NCBI GenBank assembly: GCA_023512835.1
Contig: CM042089.1
Location: 19,100,438-19,164,437, forward strand
Source: Taxillus chinensis
Taxonomy: Eukaryota; Streptophyta; Magnoliopsida; Santalales; Loranthaceae
Reading direction: 5' to 3'
DNA: 64,000 bases
In this document: positions 11,084 through 20,700 of the stretch, piece after piece
How the letters are laid out: each line of letters starts with the position of its first letter
How positions within the stretch are numbered: position 1 is the stretch's first letter
Program-made: the position numbers and the translations under genes
Notes under the pieces: model-generated
Database searches by the model: none
Seen by the model: the letters and a program-made list of their open reading frames with translations, nothing else
Told to the model about the DNA's origin: nothing

Positions 11084-12715
11084 TTGTATTTGTGTTTTTG
11101 CATTTCCGAATAATCAGACTTACTGTATGTATGCTGTATCTCATTAAATTTGCTTTGGTTTTCCCATAAAGAGCAGGAACTCAAAGCTCACCCATTTGCT
11201 GCAGAGTTCTTTAGGTGAGCTTAAACTGTACTGAGTATGATTTTATAAGTTTAGCATCATTTCCACTCCGCACACTTACGATATTGCCATTGGAAAATCT
11301 TAGCTGTCTTTGAAATTAAGAGACTCAACAGAGACATTTTTGACTTGATACATAGGTGGAGATTGCAAGACGTTAATGTTTGTCCAGATCAGCCCAAGTA
11401 TTGCTGACTCTGGTGAAACTCTTTGCTCACTGAATTTTGCCAGCCGAGTCCGGGGGAATCGAACAAGGACCTGCTCGTAAACAGCCCGAGATCACAGAGC
11501 TCTTTAAATACAAACAGATGGTACCTACAAGTTTTGATGCCCTGGTAATCCTTTAAATTTGAAGCAGTCTGATTGTGGTTTTATTTGTGTTATCAGGCAG
11601 ACAAGCTGAAGCAGGATGAGAAGGAAATGAAGAAGTTACAAGATAACGTGCAATCCTTGCAGTTGAGACTTTCTGCTAGAGACCATGTTTGCAGAAGCCT
11701 CCAAGACAAGGTACTCCTGGCCCTAACCTAAATAGTTTAATTGTGTTTTTGCATGTCTTTAGCCAACAATACTAATTCACCGGATGAATTTAAAACAGTT
11801 GTTTATGATATGAATTTACTTGTAGAAAATTAAGCAAGCTCGTTAGGCAATTAAAAAACTAAAGTCGCCAAATAAATTTAGACCTTGGAGTCTCTTTGAA
11901 GTTCATAAAATGAATTTATTTTTAGCAAATTAAGCAAGATGATTGAGATTTCTTGTCAGGTTCGGGACCTTGAGAACCAACTAGTAGATGAAAGGAAGAC
12001 CAGACTGAAACAGGAAAATAGATCCATTGCAGCCGTTTCTGTTAAATCATCAGCCTTAAAACTAGCTCGGATGCCAACCATAACAGAGAAAAAGCCTCCA
12101 TTGGTTCCTGTTAAACAAAGGCTGCCCCTGAGAGGAATCACCAATTTCTTGCCCCCATCTCCATATGGAGCCCGAGCCTCCACTTCCTTTCTTCAACCTC
12201 TAATGGAGGACAGCAAAGAGAATGCGTCGAGAACAATAATGGCAGCAGCCAAGGCCAAAACGCTCATGCAGGCAAGGCGGGGCTCCATTGTTACAAGACC
12301 CCCTCAAACAGCTGAACAACAATCTGTTCATAAGCCCAGGAGACGTGCATCCATTGCTACGTTCCGTCCAGAACGCTCAGAGCTCAACCCACATATGATG
12401 ACACCAGCAGCCCGAGTCAGGAATAACCGGGTTGGCCGGCAGTCATTCGTGTGGGATCCACAAAGAATGTGGCGCACATCAAAGGTGAGCTCTCCATTAC
12501 CGGGTGTGAAGACGTTTGGTGCAGCTAAATCAGAGGAGGCAACACCAACTGGCAGTAACGGTTTCAGATTCATGGGAAGTCCTCCAGTGCGGGCAAGTTC
12601 ATCAAAAGTGAGGCCTCCCACTTACATTGCATTGCAGAGGAAACCCGTGGTATGGAGTCCAATGAAGCAGAGGGGATTTAAGGGGGGTAACAGGAGGTCA
12701 TTGCTGCCTTCTTGA
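8257..12715 (+). CDS. KIN14S: Kinesin-14 motor protein, KIN14S-like (At5g27550 type), one-base frameshift in exon 10
   Basis: A microtubule motor of the kinesin-14 (usually minus-end-directed) class. Twelve coding exons: 8257-8263, 8374-8460, 9141-9271, 9510-9609, 9733-9996, 10094-10373, 10530-10691, 10812-11027, 11177-11214, 11356-11520, 11597-11710, 11960-12715. Exon 1 codes only seven bases. Residues 1-138 form the stalk; the kinesin-14 neck ([14 protein letters not shown]) starts the motor. The P-loop GQTGTGKT is at residues 222-229, followed by switch I NELSSRSH, switch II DLAGSE, and HVPYR. A short coiled coil and a basic C-terminus rich in RR and SP follow. With one G removed from the G5 run at 11452-11456 the protein is 772 residues, like the Arabidopsis one. 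As written, the frame shifts after SRVRG and stops at 11478-11480, near residue 469, losing the coil and tail. Intron 8 has a GC donor. The assignment is strong. Confidence 0.92.
11031..11081 (+). repeat. (TC)n microsatellite directly after a splice donor
   Basis: About 51 bp of TC starts only three bases after the GC donor dinucleotide of kinesin intron 8 (exon end 11027, donor GCATC). The repeat fills the first third of a 149-bp intron. Confidence 0.9.
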
Positions 12716-13089
12716 TCCCCTTTCATATATCGGAACGTGATTTTATTATTAGTTTACAAATTGTATCATTTTCAAAACCTGTTCAGCTGCTGGCTTTAGT
12801 TAAATTCATTTTTTGAAAATCAAAAAAAAAAAAAATCACGTTGCATCATATGGCTTATCTAATATAAGGTTGAATCGTATAATTTAAGTACCTTCTGAAT
12901 TGATCCCACTCTCGAATTCATCATACGTACAACATGTGCACTATCACTTGTATTTCAATGCAATCATACGAAATTTGAAAAGAAAACAATTAAGAAATTG
13001 ACAGTTGATCAAGAAATTTCACAAACACCTTTCTCGAGTAACATGCGAAGAGAGGTGGTAGACATGCAATTTTTGTGACTCAAAGGTTA
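12716..13089. other. Spacer between kinesin-14 and the small secreted-type ORF
   Basis: Convergent 3' flanks. It includes an A13 run at about 12823-12835. No other feature is seen. Confidence 0.4.
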
Positions 13090-13335
13090 TTAATCTTGGA
13101 GGGTGTTGTCAATATGAGCCCAGATATCTGTGGCTGGAATGCGAAGGTCAGGCTGTTCCCGGACACGATATTGAGGGTGTCCCACTTCAAACTCTGAATG
13201 CTCCGTGGTCATTTGGGGGCCTAATATGGATTCGAGATCAAGCACATGATGGGCAGAGTAGGTCCCAGACATAAACAGAGACATCAGCAACATGGCTAGG
13301 ACCCCCCCAGCTGAGATTTTCATGGACGAAGCCAT
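13090..13335 (-). CDS. Putative small secreted protein, 81 residues
   Basis: A single-exon ORF from the ATG at 13335 to TAA at 13090-13092. The N-terminus (MKISAGGVLAMLLMSLFMSG, after a MASS lead) is a clear hydrophobic signal-peptide-like core, with a likely cleavage site at GTYSA. The 55-residue remainder is acidic and hydrophilic, with no cysteines, so it is not a defensin-type peptide. A second in-frame ATG at 13323 would make a tighter signal peptide. I do not recognise a family. Base composition is richer in GC than the flanks, which supports coding. It faces the kinesin gene tail to tail. Confidence 0.5.
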   Translation of the reverse strand: MASSMKISAGGVLAMLLMSLFMSGTYSAHHVLDLESILGPQMTTEHSEFEVGHPQYRVREQPDLRIPATDIWAHIDNTLQD

Positions 13336-14751
13336 CACCCAAATCCCAGATTCTTCTTGTTTGGGGCTAGGCCTGCAGGCTCCGTAAGACTGGGCGGAGG
13401 AGAATGGGCAAGTTCTCTGCGTTTTGTAGTGAGGAAGGAAGGTTCAGAAAAGGGAGGGGGGTCGGGAATTGGATGGTGCTCTCATTTTTTCTTTTGTTGT
13501 TAGTAGAGTTGATGACAATTATTGATTTCCTTGTTGGACTACTAGACGACGCCTTCAAAGCAAACTCCTAAAATGCTGGGAGACCAGTGGTTTATGTGAC
13601 AAAATCAAGTTAAATTGACCACCAAACAGGTTGTTTCTCTATATCTGGAGGAATGGGTTTTATCTAAGGAACGCATTAATTTTCAGAGCTAACTGCCATG
13701 TCTAAAATTAGAAAATAGGTTTTTTTTTTAAAAACCAACGAGCCGGGATCTGATGGTTTGGTATGCCAAAACAAATTTAGAGAATAAAATAAGTGAGGAA
13801 ATAAAATTTACAAGAAAAATAGGATAAATTTTTTTATTATATACAAGAACAAAAAAGATAACGAATTAATATAATTACTAAAATATTCTCATAACTATAT
13901 TTTTTATATTTTCATTAAATAAATCATAATTGTTTTATCTTTTGCTTTAAATAAGCAAATATGTATTTTTTTTTCCTTGTGGGTATTTTTTCTCAATTAT
14001 CTGATGAGATCATGTTTTCATACCTGATGGTGAGAGGTCATGTACCTAAACCATTGGGTATGAGTAAGCCGGCACTTTACTCACAAGTTTGACACAATAG
14101 ACTCTGGCAACAAAAAATGCATAATTTGCTAAAATATATAATTTACTAAAATTTTTAATTAAAATGCATATTTTAAAAATATAGTTAATATTGTATCGCA
14201 TATGCATAATTTAAAAAAAAATATTTGATAAATCTAATACTAATACTCTTATCATTAAATTAGTATGAATTTTTTTATAAAAAAATTAATATCAACACAA
14301 ATACAAGAAAAATTCACTAATTACTTGCCCAGAATATAGTATTGCCATAATATAACACACGTGCGTGACATGCATGTAACTTGAGTACCGAGTTCTCAGG
14401 GAGCCAAACTTGTCTATATTTTTAGTTGTAAGATTTAAAAAATAATAACAAAATGAAAAAACATGCCGCGTGTTCGTCCCGTTGTCCTCGCTGTGAAAAC
14501 AAAAAAATCAGAGCGGATGGTGACAGCATGGCTCATTAATTGCACAATTATTTTAAAACCAAAAAGTGAACAAAAGAGGAGAGAGAAACTAATTTTGAAT
14601 TATTTCAAAAAAAAAAATATGGTAGTAGCCGTTACACTTAATTACAGGATATGAAATCCGAGAATTCGACCGTTGCAAATTGGAACAAAAGATGAGCTTC
14701 GCGTACGTTGACACTTGAGAAGGCTCTCCGGTTTGACTACTTCACTTCAAA

Positions 14752-14753
<2 letters not shown>
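13336..14753. other. Intergenic region upstream of TANGLED
   Basis: The first 230 bases probably hold the leader and promoter of the small secreted-type ORF. 13700-14460 is strongly AT-rich, with no ORF of coding character. The last part holds the TANGLED promoter. Confidence 0.4.

Positions 14754-14804
<51 letters not shown>
14754..14804 (+). repeat. (AG)n microsatellite in the TANGLED leader
   Basis: About 51 bp of AG ends 53 bp before the TANGLED ATG, so it probably lies in the 5' UTR. Confidence 0.9.
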
Positions 14805-14808
<4 letters not shown>

Positions 14809-14857
14809 AGTAAAACCCACTCAGACAAAACAAGACAAAACAAAACAGAAAACAAGA

Positions 14858-16712
14858 ATGGTCGCAAGAACACCCCCAAAGCAGAAGATGGTAGCGGCCA
14901 TAAATCCTGTCCTACTCAGAGACACGGTTCAGAAAGTAAGGTCTTATTATTTCTGATACATCTCTTTCTTTCTCCGCTGCTTAGTTTTCTAAGAAATATT
15001 GAAAGAAAACTGCTACCATTTCCTTGTCTTTTAACTTGAATATTTGAATTGGTACAAATAAAAATGAAGGAAGCCCCAAGTTAACATGGGTTGTTCCTCT
15101 CTGGATCCCCAAAATATGCATGTGTATTCATCAAATTTCAATCCTCTCGGCTGGGTAAAAAATTTGCTGCTTTCTCCAGAAACCCGTAATAGGCAATTCA
15201 GTAGAAACTTTTTCACCTGACCATTTGGTTTTTCGTTTTTGTTTTATTTGTTTATTGTGATGAAGATGGATCGCTGTATGGCTCGTTTGCAAGAAATTCA
15301 ATACACAGTTACAGGCGGTGGGAAGGTGATCTCTGGGGTGAGTCTCAGCCCACGCAGCACCAGGGGCAGCTACGTGAAAGCCAGCCTTAGATGCAAGCAT
15401 GAATCTCTCAGGTACCTCATAGGTTTCATCGTTCTTAGCTATTAACCATTGTTTTAGGAACCAGGCTTCCCTATATAAGGGGTCAAAAATGTCTGTCAGA
15501 TTTAATCTGCTTTCTCGATTTCATATCTAGAATTCAAATTTGGAGTTGGGTTTCTTTGTTTAAGGGAAGAGAAAATCAGAAACTGAACTTGTGTTACAAC
15601 TGTTATGAGTCTCAAAACCTGAAATGTATAATTATGGGTATGTCTAATTATTTTGTTTTCTGTGTATAATAGTTATTTTTAAGCACTAAAAATTAAAAAT
15701 AAGTAATTCTTTGTCCGGGCTTACTTTATTTATGTCAAATAAAGAAATATTATTATTTTGATATTCAATTCAGCACCATTATTTCAGGTTGAAGAACGGC
15801 AGTCCTAAGAAATCACCGGTGGGGAAGTTCCCAGCAAATAAAACAGATGAATGGCGGAAGATGTCGCTGCCGGCTATGCTGGTTGGAGAAACACTGGGTG
15901 AGATCCTACAGGCAAGCCAATTTGCCAAAGAAATAGTAGCGTCCGTAAATAGTGACAACAAGACCACCAAGAAAAGTGTTTCAGAGGACCCAAAAACTCC
16001 TCCGGCCACTGGGCAGAGGAAACAGAGGCCTAACCCGGAAGACACTGACCTCGCTGCTCGGAGGATGAGGGAGAAACAACTCAGAAGATTACAGGCGAAT
16101 AGGGCAGAACAACCCAATTCACCAAACCCTCGCCGGGCTCAGTCCCGAATTGTCTTCAAGCTTTCGCATTCGCCGCCTCAGATCAGACAACATTTGGAAA
16201 ACAGAGTAAACAGGGTGTCGCCCAGAAACAGACCGTGGGAGAAAAAAGCTGTCCTCTTCCCAAACCCGTTGTTCAACAACTCCATGTCTTTTGCAAGCCA
16301 GCAGAAACCTGTAATCAGAACCCAGCAAACAACACCGCACAAGTTCCCCACAGGTAGTAGTGCCCAACCAGAATCGGGGGGGAGGATCAGGAGCAATCCC
16401 CCGACCAGAACCCGCCAAACTCCCCACAAGTTCTTGATAAAGTCCCCGGCATCGCCTTCCAAGGTGGGAGTGAGAATCAGGAGCCATCCAGCTATTTCCA
16501 TTTCTTCTCCGACAAGACCCGCCAACATCATCACCCTTAACAAGAAAATTTCACCCAAGGGGTCAACTGCCTCAAGGCTGCGCCGGTCTTTTTCACCAGC
16601 GAGGCTGGCAAATAGATTGATCTCGCCTTTGAGAAGTAAAAAAGGTATGAGCAAAGGGAGGGAGGTGATGTGTGAGTTGAAACAGAGGCCTGTGTCACAT
16701 GGGAGATATTAA
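14858..16712 (+). CDS. TAN1: Microtubule-binding protein TANGLED
   Basis: TANGLED is a plant basic protein that marks the preprophase-band site (cortical division zone) through mitosis and guides the phragmoplast, working with POK kinesins. Three exons keep frame: 14858-14935, 15266-15411, 15788-16712, for 382 residues; the Arabidopsis protein is longer and the maize one similar. The N-terminus [10 protein letters not shown] and the blocks [65 protein letters not shown] and [13 protein letters not shown] are diagnostic. The C-terminal half is very basic, rich in SP/TP and RR, and ends near [18 protein letters not shown] and LKQRPV. It converges on the NPK1/ANP kinase gene. No break was seen. 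Confidence 0.94.
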
Positions 16713-16895
16713 GAAAATCCCGTGTTACACGGGTGAAGCATACATGTTTCCTGATAATTGAGTTTCTTTTTCCATGTCAATATGTGAGTCATTATTGATT
16801 CCTGTATTCTTTGATAAATTATTTGCCTGGCTTTGATGATGTAAACAAGTTTTTTTTTTTTCTGTTGAGGTTTATTGTCCATACTTGGTTGGATA

Positions 16896-17088
16896 CCCAT
16901 TGACATTGATTTAAAGGTGATTTAAACAAAGTAATGTGTTAGAATTCACATTCCGGCCTCCCATTGACATTGATTTAAAGGTGATTTAAACAAAGTAATG
17001 TGTTAGAATTCACATTCCGGCCTCACATTGATATTGATTTAAAGGTGATTTAAACAAAATAATGTGTTAGAATTCACATTCTTGCCTG
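16896..17088 (+). repeat. Three tandem copies of a 64-bp unit
   Basis: The unit begins CCATTGACATTGATTTAAAG. Copies begin at about 16896, 16960 and 17024. The first two are almost identical; the third has several substitutions. It lies about 180 bp downstream of the TANGLED stop, perhaps reaching into its 3' UTR. Confidence 0.9.
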
Positions 17089-17313
17089 AAGGTGAGATGC
17101 AATGCGCACCAATCAGTCTAACTTCTTAAATGGGCACCAGTGCGTATTCATTCGTCCATGCTCTCGTTGAATCATGGATCCCAATTCCTTCCATAAATTG
17201 GTATCCAACGTTTCTAGTAGAGGGTTTAGGTGGGAAACGGAATTGAAGGGGCCAGTTAGCTCTTGAGCTACCAATGTAGCCGTTCGAATGTTTTACTTCT
17301 AGATTAGAGAAAA

Positions 17314-17331
17314 CATATATATATATATATA

Positions 17332-17402
<71 letters not shown>
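17314..17402. repeat. Compound (AT)n-(GA)n microsatellite
   Basis: About 21 bp of AT is followed at once by 68 bp of GA, in the convergent spacer between TANGLED and the NPK1/ANP gene. Confidence 0.92.
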
Positions 17403-17406
<4 letters not shown>

Positions 17407-17730
17407 ATGAGCTAGATTGAAAAAATATAGCTCAGGTAAAGTCCAAAGAAAAAAAATATATAGCTCCAAGGAAAAGAGGAATATGATGCTTCTATGGTGA
17501 GATGATGTATTTTAAGCGTTTCTCATTACAACGGTGTATATATAAAAACAAAACATCATACACAAGCTTGCACTCTAGGAGAGTCGAACTATTTTCACAT
17601 GGAGCCCCTATGAGCAGAGAACCGTCAAAAAAAATGGCCCGTTTGCACCAAAACCCTTACATCTAAGCTCCTTTTGCTGATGAGAAAACAAAACATTTTC
17701 CTAAAAGCCAGTACAGATATACATTAGTAC

Positions 17731-20700
17731 TCAGTTCCCAGGGGATGCAAACCTTGACCGCTCTCTCTGATTATAAGGCCGATTTTTGGGGGATGATGTT
17801 TTCCCAACAATGCCTGCCTGTCTCATCATCTCTGCAGATTAAAATATATTTTTATTAACCAATAATGTAGAATTTACAAATTCGTTGGAGAAACCCAGAC
17901 TGCAGGAGAAAAGCTCTATTGTACTCATAATACAATGATTGGATCTTATAAGAGGATGGCTTGTGAACATTAGGGACTAATAATAACTATCCATCCGAGG
18001 TCTAAGAATAACTGCCATAAGTGCAGTCAGGAAAGGATACAGCACAAAAAATGAATCGTACAAAGCAAAATCACTGAGCAAAACCCAAAAAAAGCAATAA
18101 TTCAGATTTATGTAAGCTAACCTCGTTTTCGTTCAAGCTCTCGGTCAAGCTCCTCTTTCCACTTTCTCTGTCTTTCTGAAAAGCTCATACTGATTGGTAA
18201 AAAAAATATCATATCAGGGCCTTCTTAACAAACCAATGCTTTAGAAAGTCTGTGTCACAAAAAAACACACCAACCTTGGGCTAGTTGTATCCTGATGAGC
18301 ATCAATATTAGGTGTTGATGAATCATGACAAGCTTTATTACTTGGACTCCCAACATTTTTTTAAGCGTACACCACCACTTCCAGGACTTTCAATACTGGC
18401 AGCATCAATAGCTACAGATGGGGTTCCTGCTGGAACCTGATTTGGTGACCTGCTTTTAGGAGGTAACTTCAAGTAATTTGGCCCGTCTTTGTCATCCGTG
18501 ATCTCAACATTTGAAGAGCACGTTTCGTTTAAAATGTTGTAGAACTCTTCATATAAAGGCGTTTGTAATTTCTTTAACTCCAGCGCCTAGATTGTACTTG
18601 CCAGAAGTTCATTATTAGCACAGTTCAGAACCAAATTTAGACACCAAGTACGGACAACTCACACAGTACCTTCTCATCCAAGAATGCTTTAATTTTGGAC
18701 TCAGTAAGCTCATCATCATCTTCAGACAGTGATGGCTCACAAAGAGAAGGAGAAATATTGTCCTTACTAAATTCTCCAGAGCTAATAACAGGCCTAGAAG
18801 CTGCTTCATCAGATTTCAGGCTCAATGCTCCAGAACTATGAACAGGCCTAGAAACAGCTTGATCAAAAGTTTGGCTTACTCCTTCCTTTGTTGGCTCCAG
18901 ACCCCCAAACATCCAATCATCAGTAGGCTCACAGACAGGATTAAGACTCTAATTAAAAAAAAATGTAATATGCAAACAATTAGATGCTTCTGATCTCATA
19001 ATGAAAAATGCATCATCAGTGAAAATTATATCATACCTTAAAATCATCAAACTTTGAGGCAGAATCATCTCTATCGTCAATCTGACACATGTCATCATTA
19101 CTGTTCTTGGCTCCCCAAACATATCCTGTTTCCATCAGCTTCTCAGGATATAAATTGGAGCAGCTGAGATCACCTAACTCACAGACATCCATTGAGTCAT
19201 TGTTTGTTGTCATTTGTCTGGAAAGAGGATTGAGGATCCATCAGGAAAAGAAGGTGATACACTAAATTGGATGTGGTCAGAAGTCAACAAACTGTAATAC
19301 TTACAAATTTCCCAGGTTCGGCACAGATGTAGAAGTCGGTCCAGAAAGTTCCTGGTGGTATATAACAAGCGAGGGTTCAAGGGAAGAGGTATTAATACCA
19401 TTTATAAACTCCAAAACAACTTTACCAACCTTAACTGGAGAACAAGGAACAAGAAGAGGGTCCAAGTCTTCCCCAATAACAAAAGGATGCTGTCACATAG
19501 CAAAGCAGTGTCAAGCCTCGAAAATAACTTCATTAAACAAAATCAGCAAAAAATATTAAAGGCTAAAATTAAATTCTGGGATGGACTGCATATTAGGTGA
19601 GAAAGTAAGAAAAGGAAATGTTCAAATTAGAATCACCTGCAGCAAGACAGAAGCAGCTTGTCTCAACTCTGGTTCCCTGTAATTAAAATTCTAGATTAAC
19701 ATTAAAAGGTACTAAGTTTTTAAGGGACATGCAGTATATATTGAATGCAAACAGTCTTCAGATTGGTAAGAAAATTCAATGCCGCAGAAAATATTTTATA
19801 CGCACACATGAAAAGAACCTTTCACATAGGCTAACACTACTTTAGGAGGAAAACAATAGGTAAGAATAGAATACTTCTGTAAACATTTCAGCAGAAAATC
19901 TTTTGCTTCCTCAGATAGATGGTCAGGGATTGGGGGATGTGACTTTGTGGTGCCAATATGGAAAAGAGCAGCAACCTAAAAAAAGTCTGTTATCAGTGAA
20001 ATCTATAGGAAAGAACTTTGAAAGAAACTCGATAATATCAAAGTCAACTGTATAAAATTATAAATATAAACAGAATAAACGAGAATGTAAAATAGGTAAA
20101 GCTTAGGTTAATTATTTGCCTCCTGGTACTGTTGGCTCCATGGAGGCTTTCCTGTGGCCATCTCAATAACTGTACATCCCACACTCCATATATCAGCAGA
20201 GCTAGAAAAATGTTTTTAAAAATTGATCAGAATATTGAACCTATAATTGCAACCTTTAATGACTCAAAAACAATTTCGTAAACCTAAAGCATAGCAACAA
20301 CAAAAAAATAATGACAAAAATTGCATGCATGGGATATACCAACTAACAATGTTCTGATTCTATTCCCCAAAAAAACTATAGAGTATAAAGTTTGCTCACA
20401 TACAAAGCCTCATATTGTGATAAAAAAAACTATATTCATTCAGCTGTGAAGTACGATGTATTACACTGCAATTCAAAATTCTTAAACAAATGAAAATGAA
20501 TGCCCCTATTTTCTACTTCAAAAGATCCACCCATCTCAAATCCTCACTCACAGAAGATGACGACACACATAACCAGCATGCACACTATCATTTAGGCTTT
20601 ACTAAGTGTTATACTGTCCTTACAAGCTATGCCCAGTCTGGAGGATGACTTCTGGGGCCATCCAATATGGCGTACCCTTCATAGACTTTGCACCTGTAAT

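Noticed and set aside
13367..13558. 63-codon minus-strand frame upstream of the secreted-type ORF
   Set aside because: Low-complexity Ser/Asn sequence in the probable leader; no start context or family.
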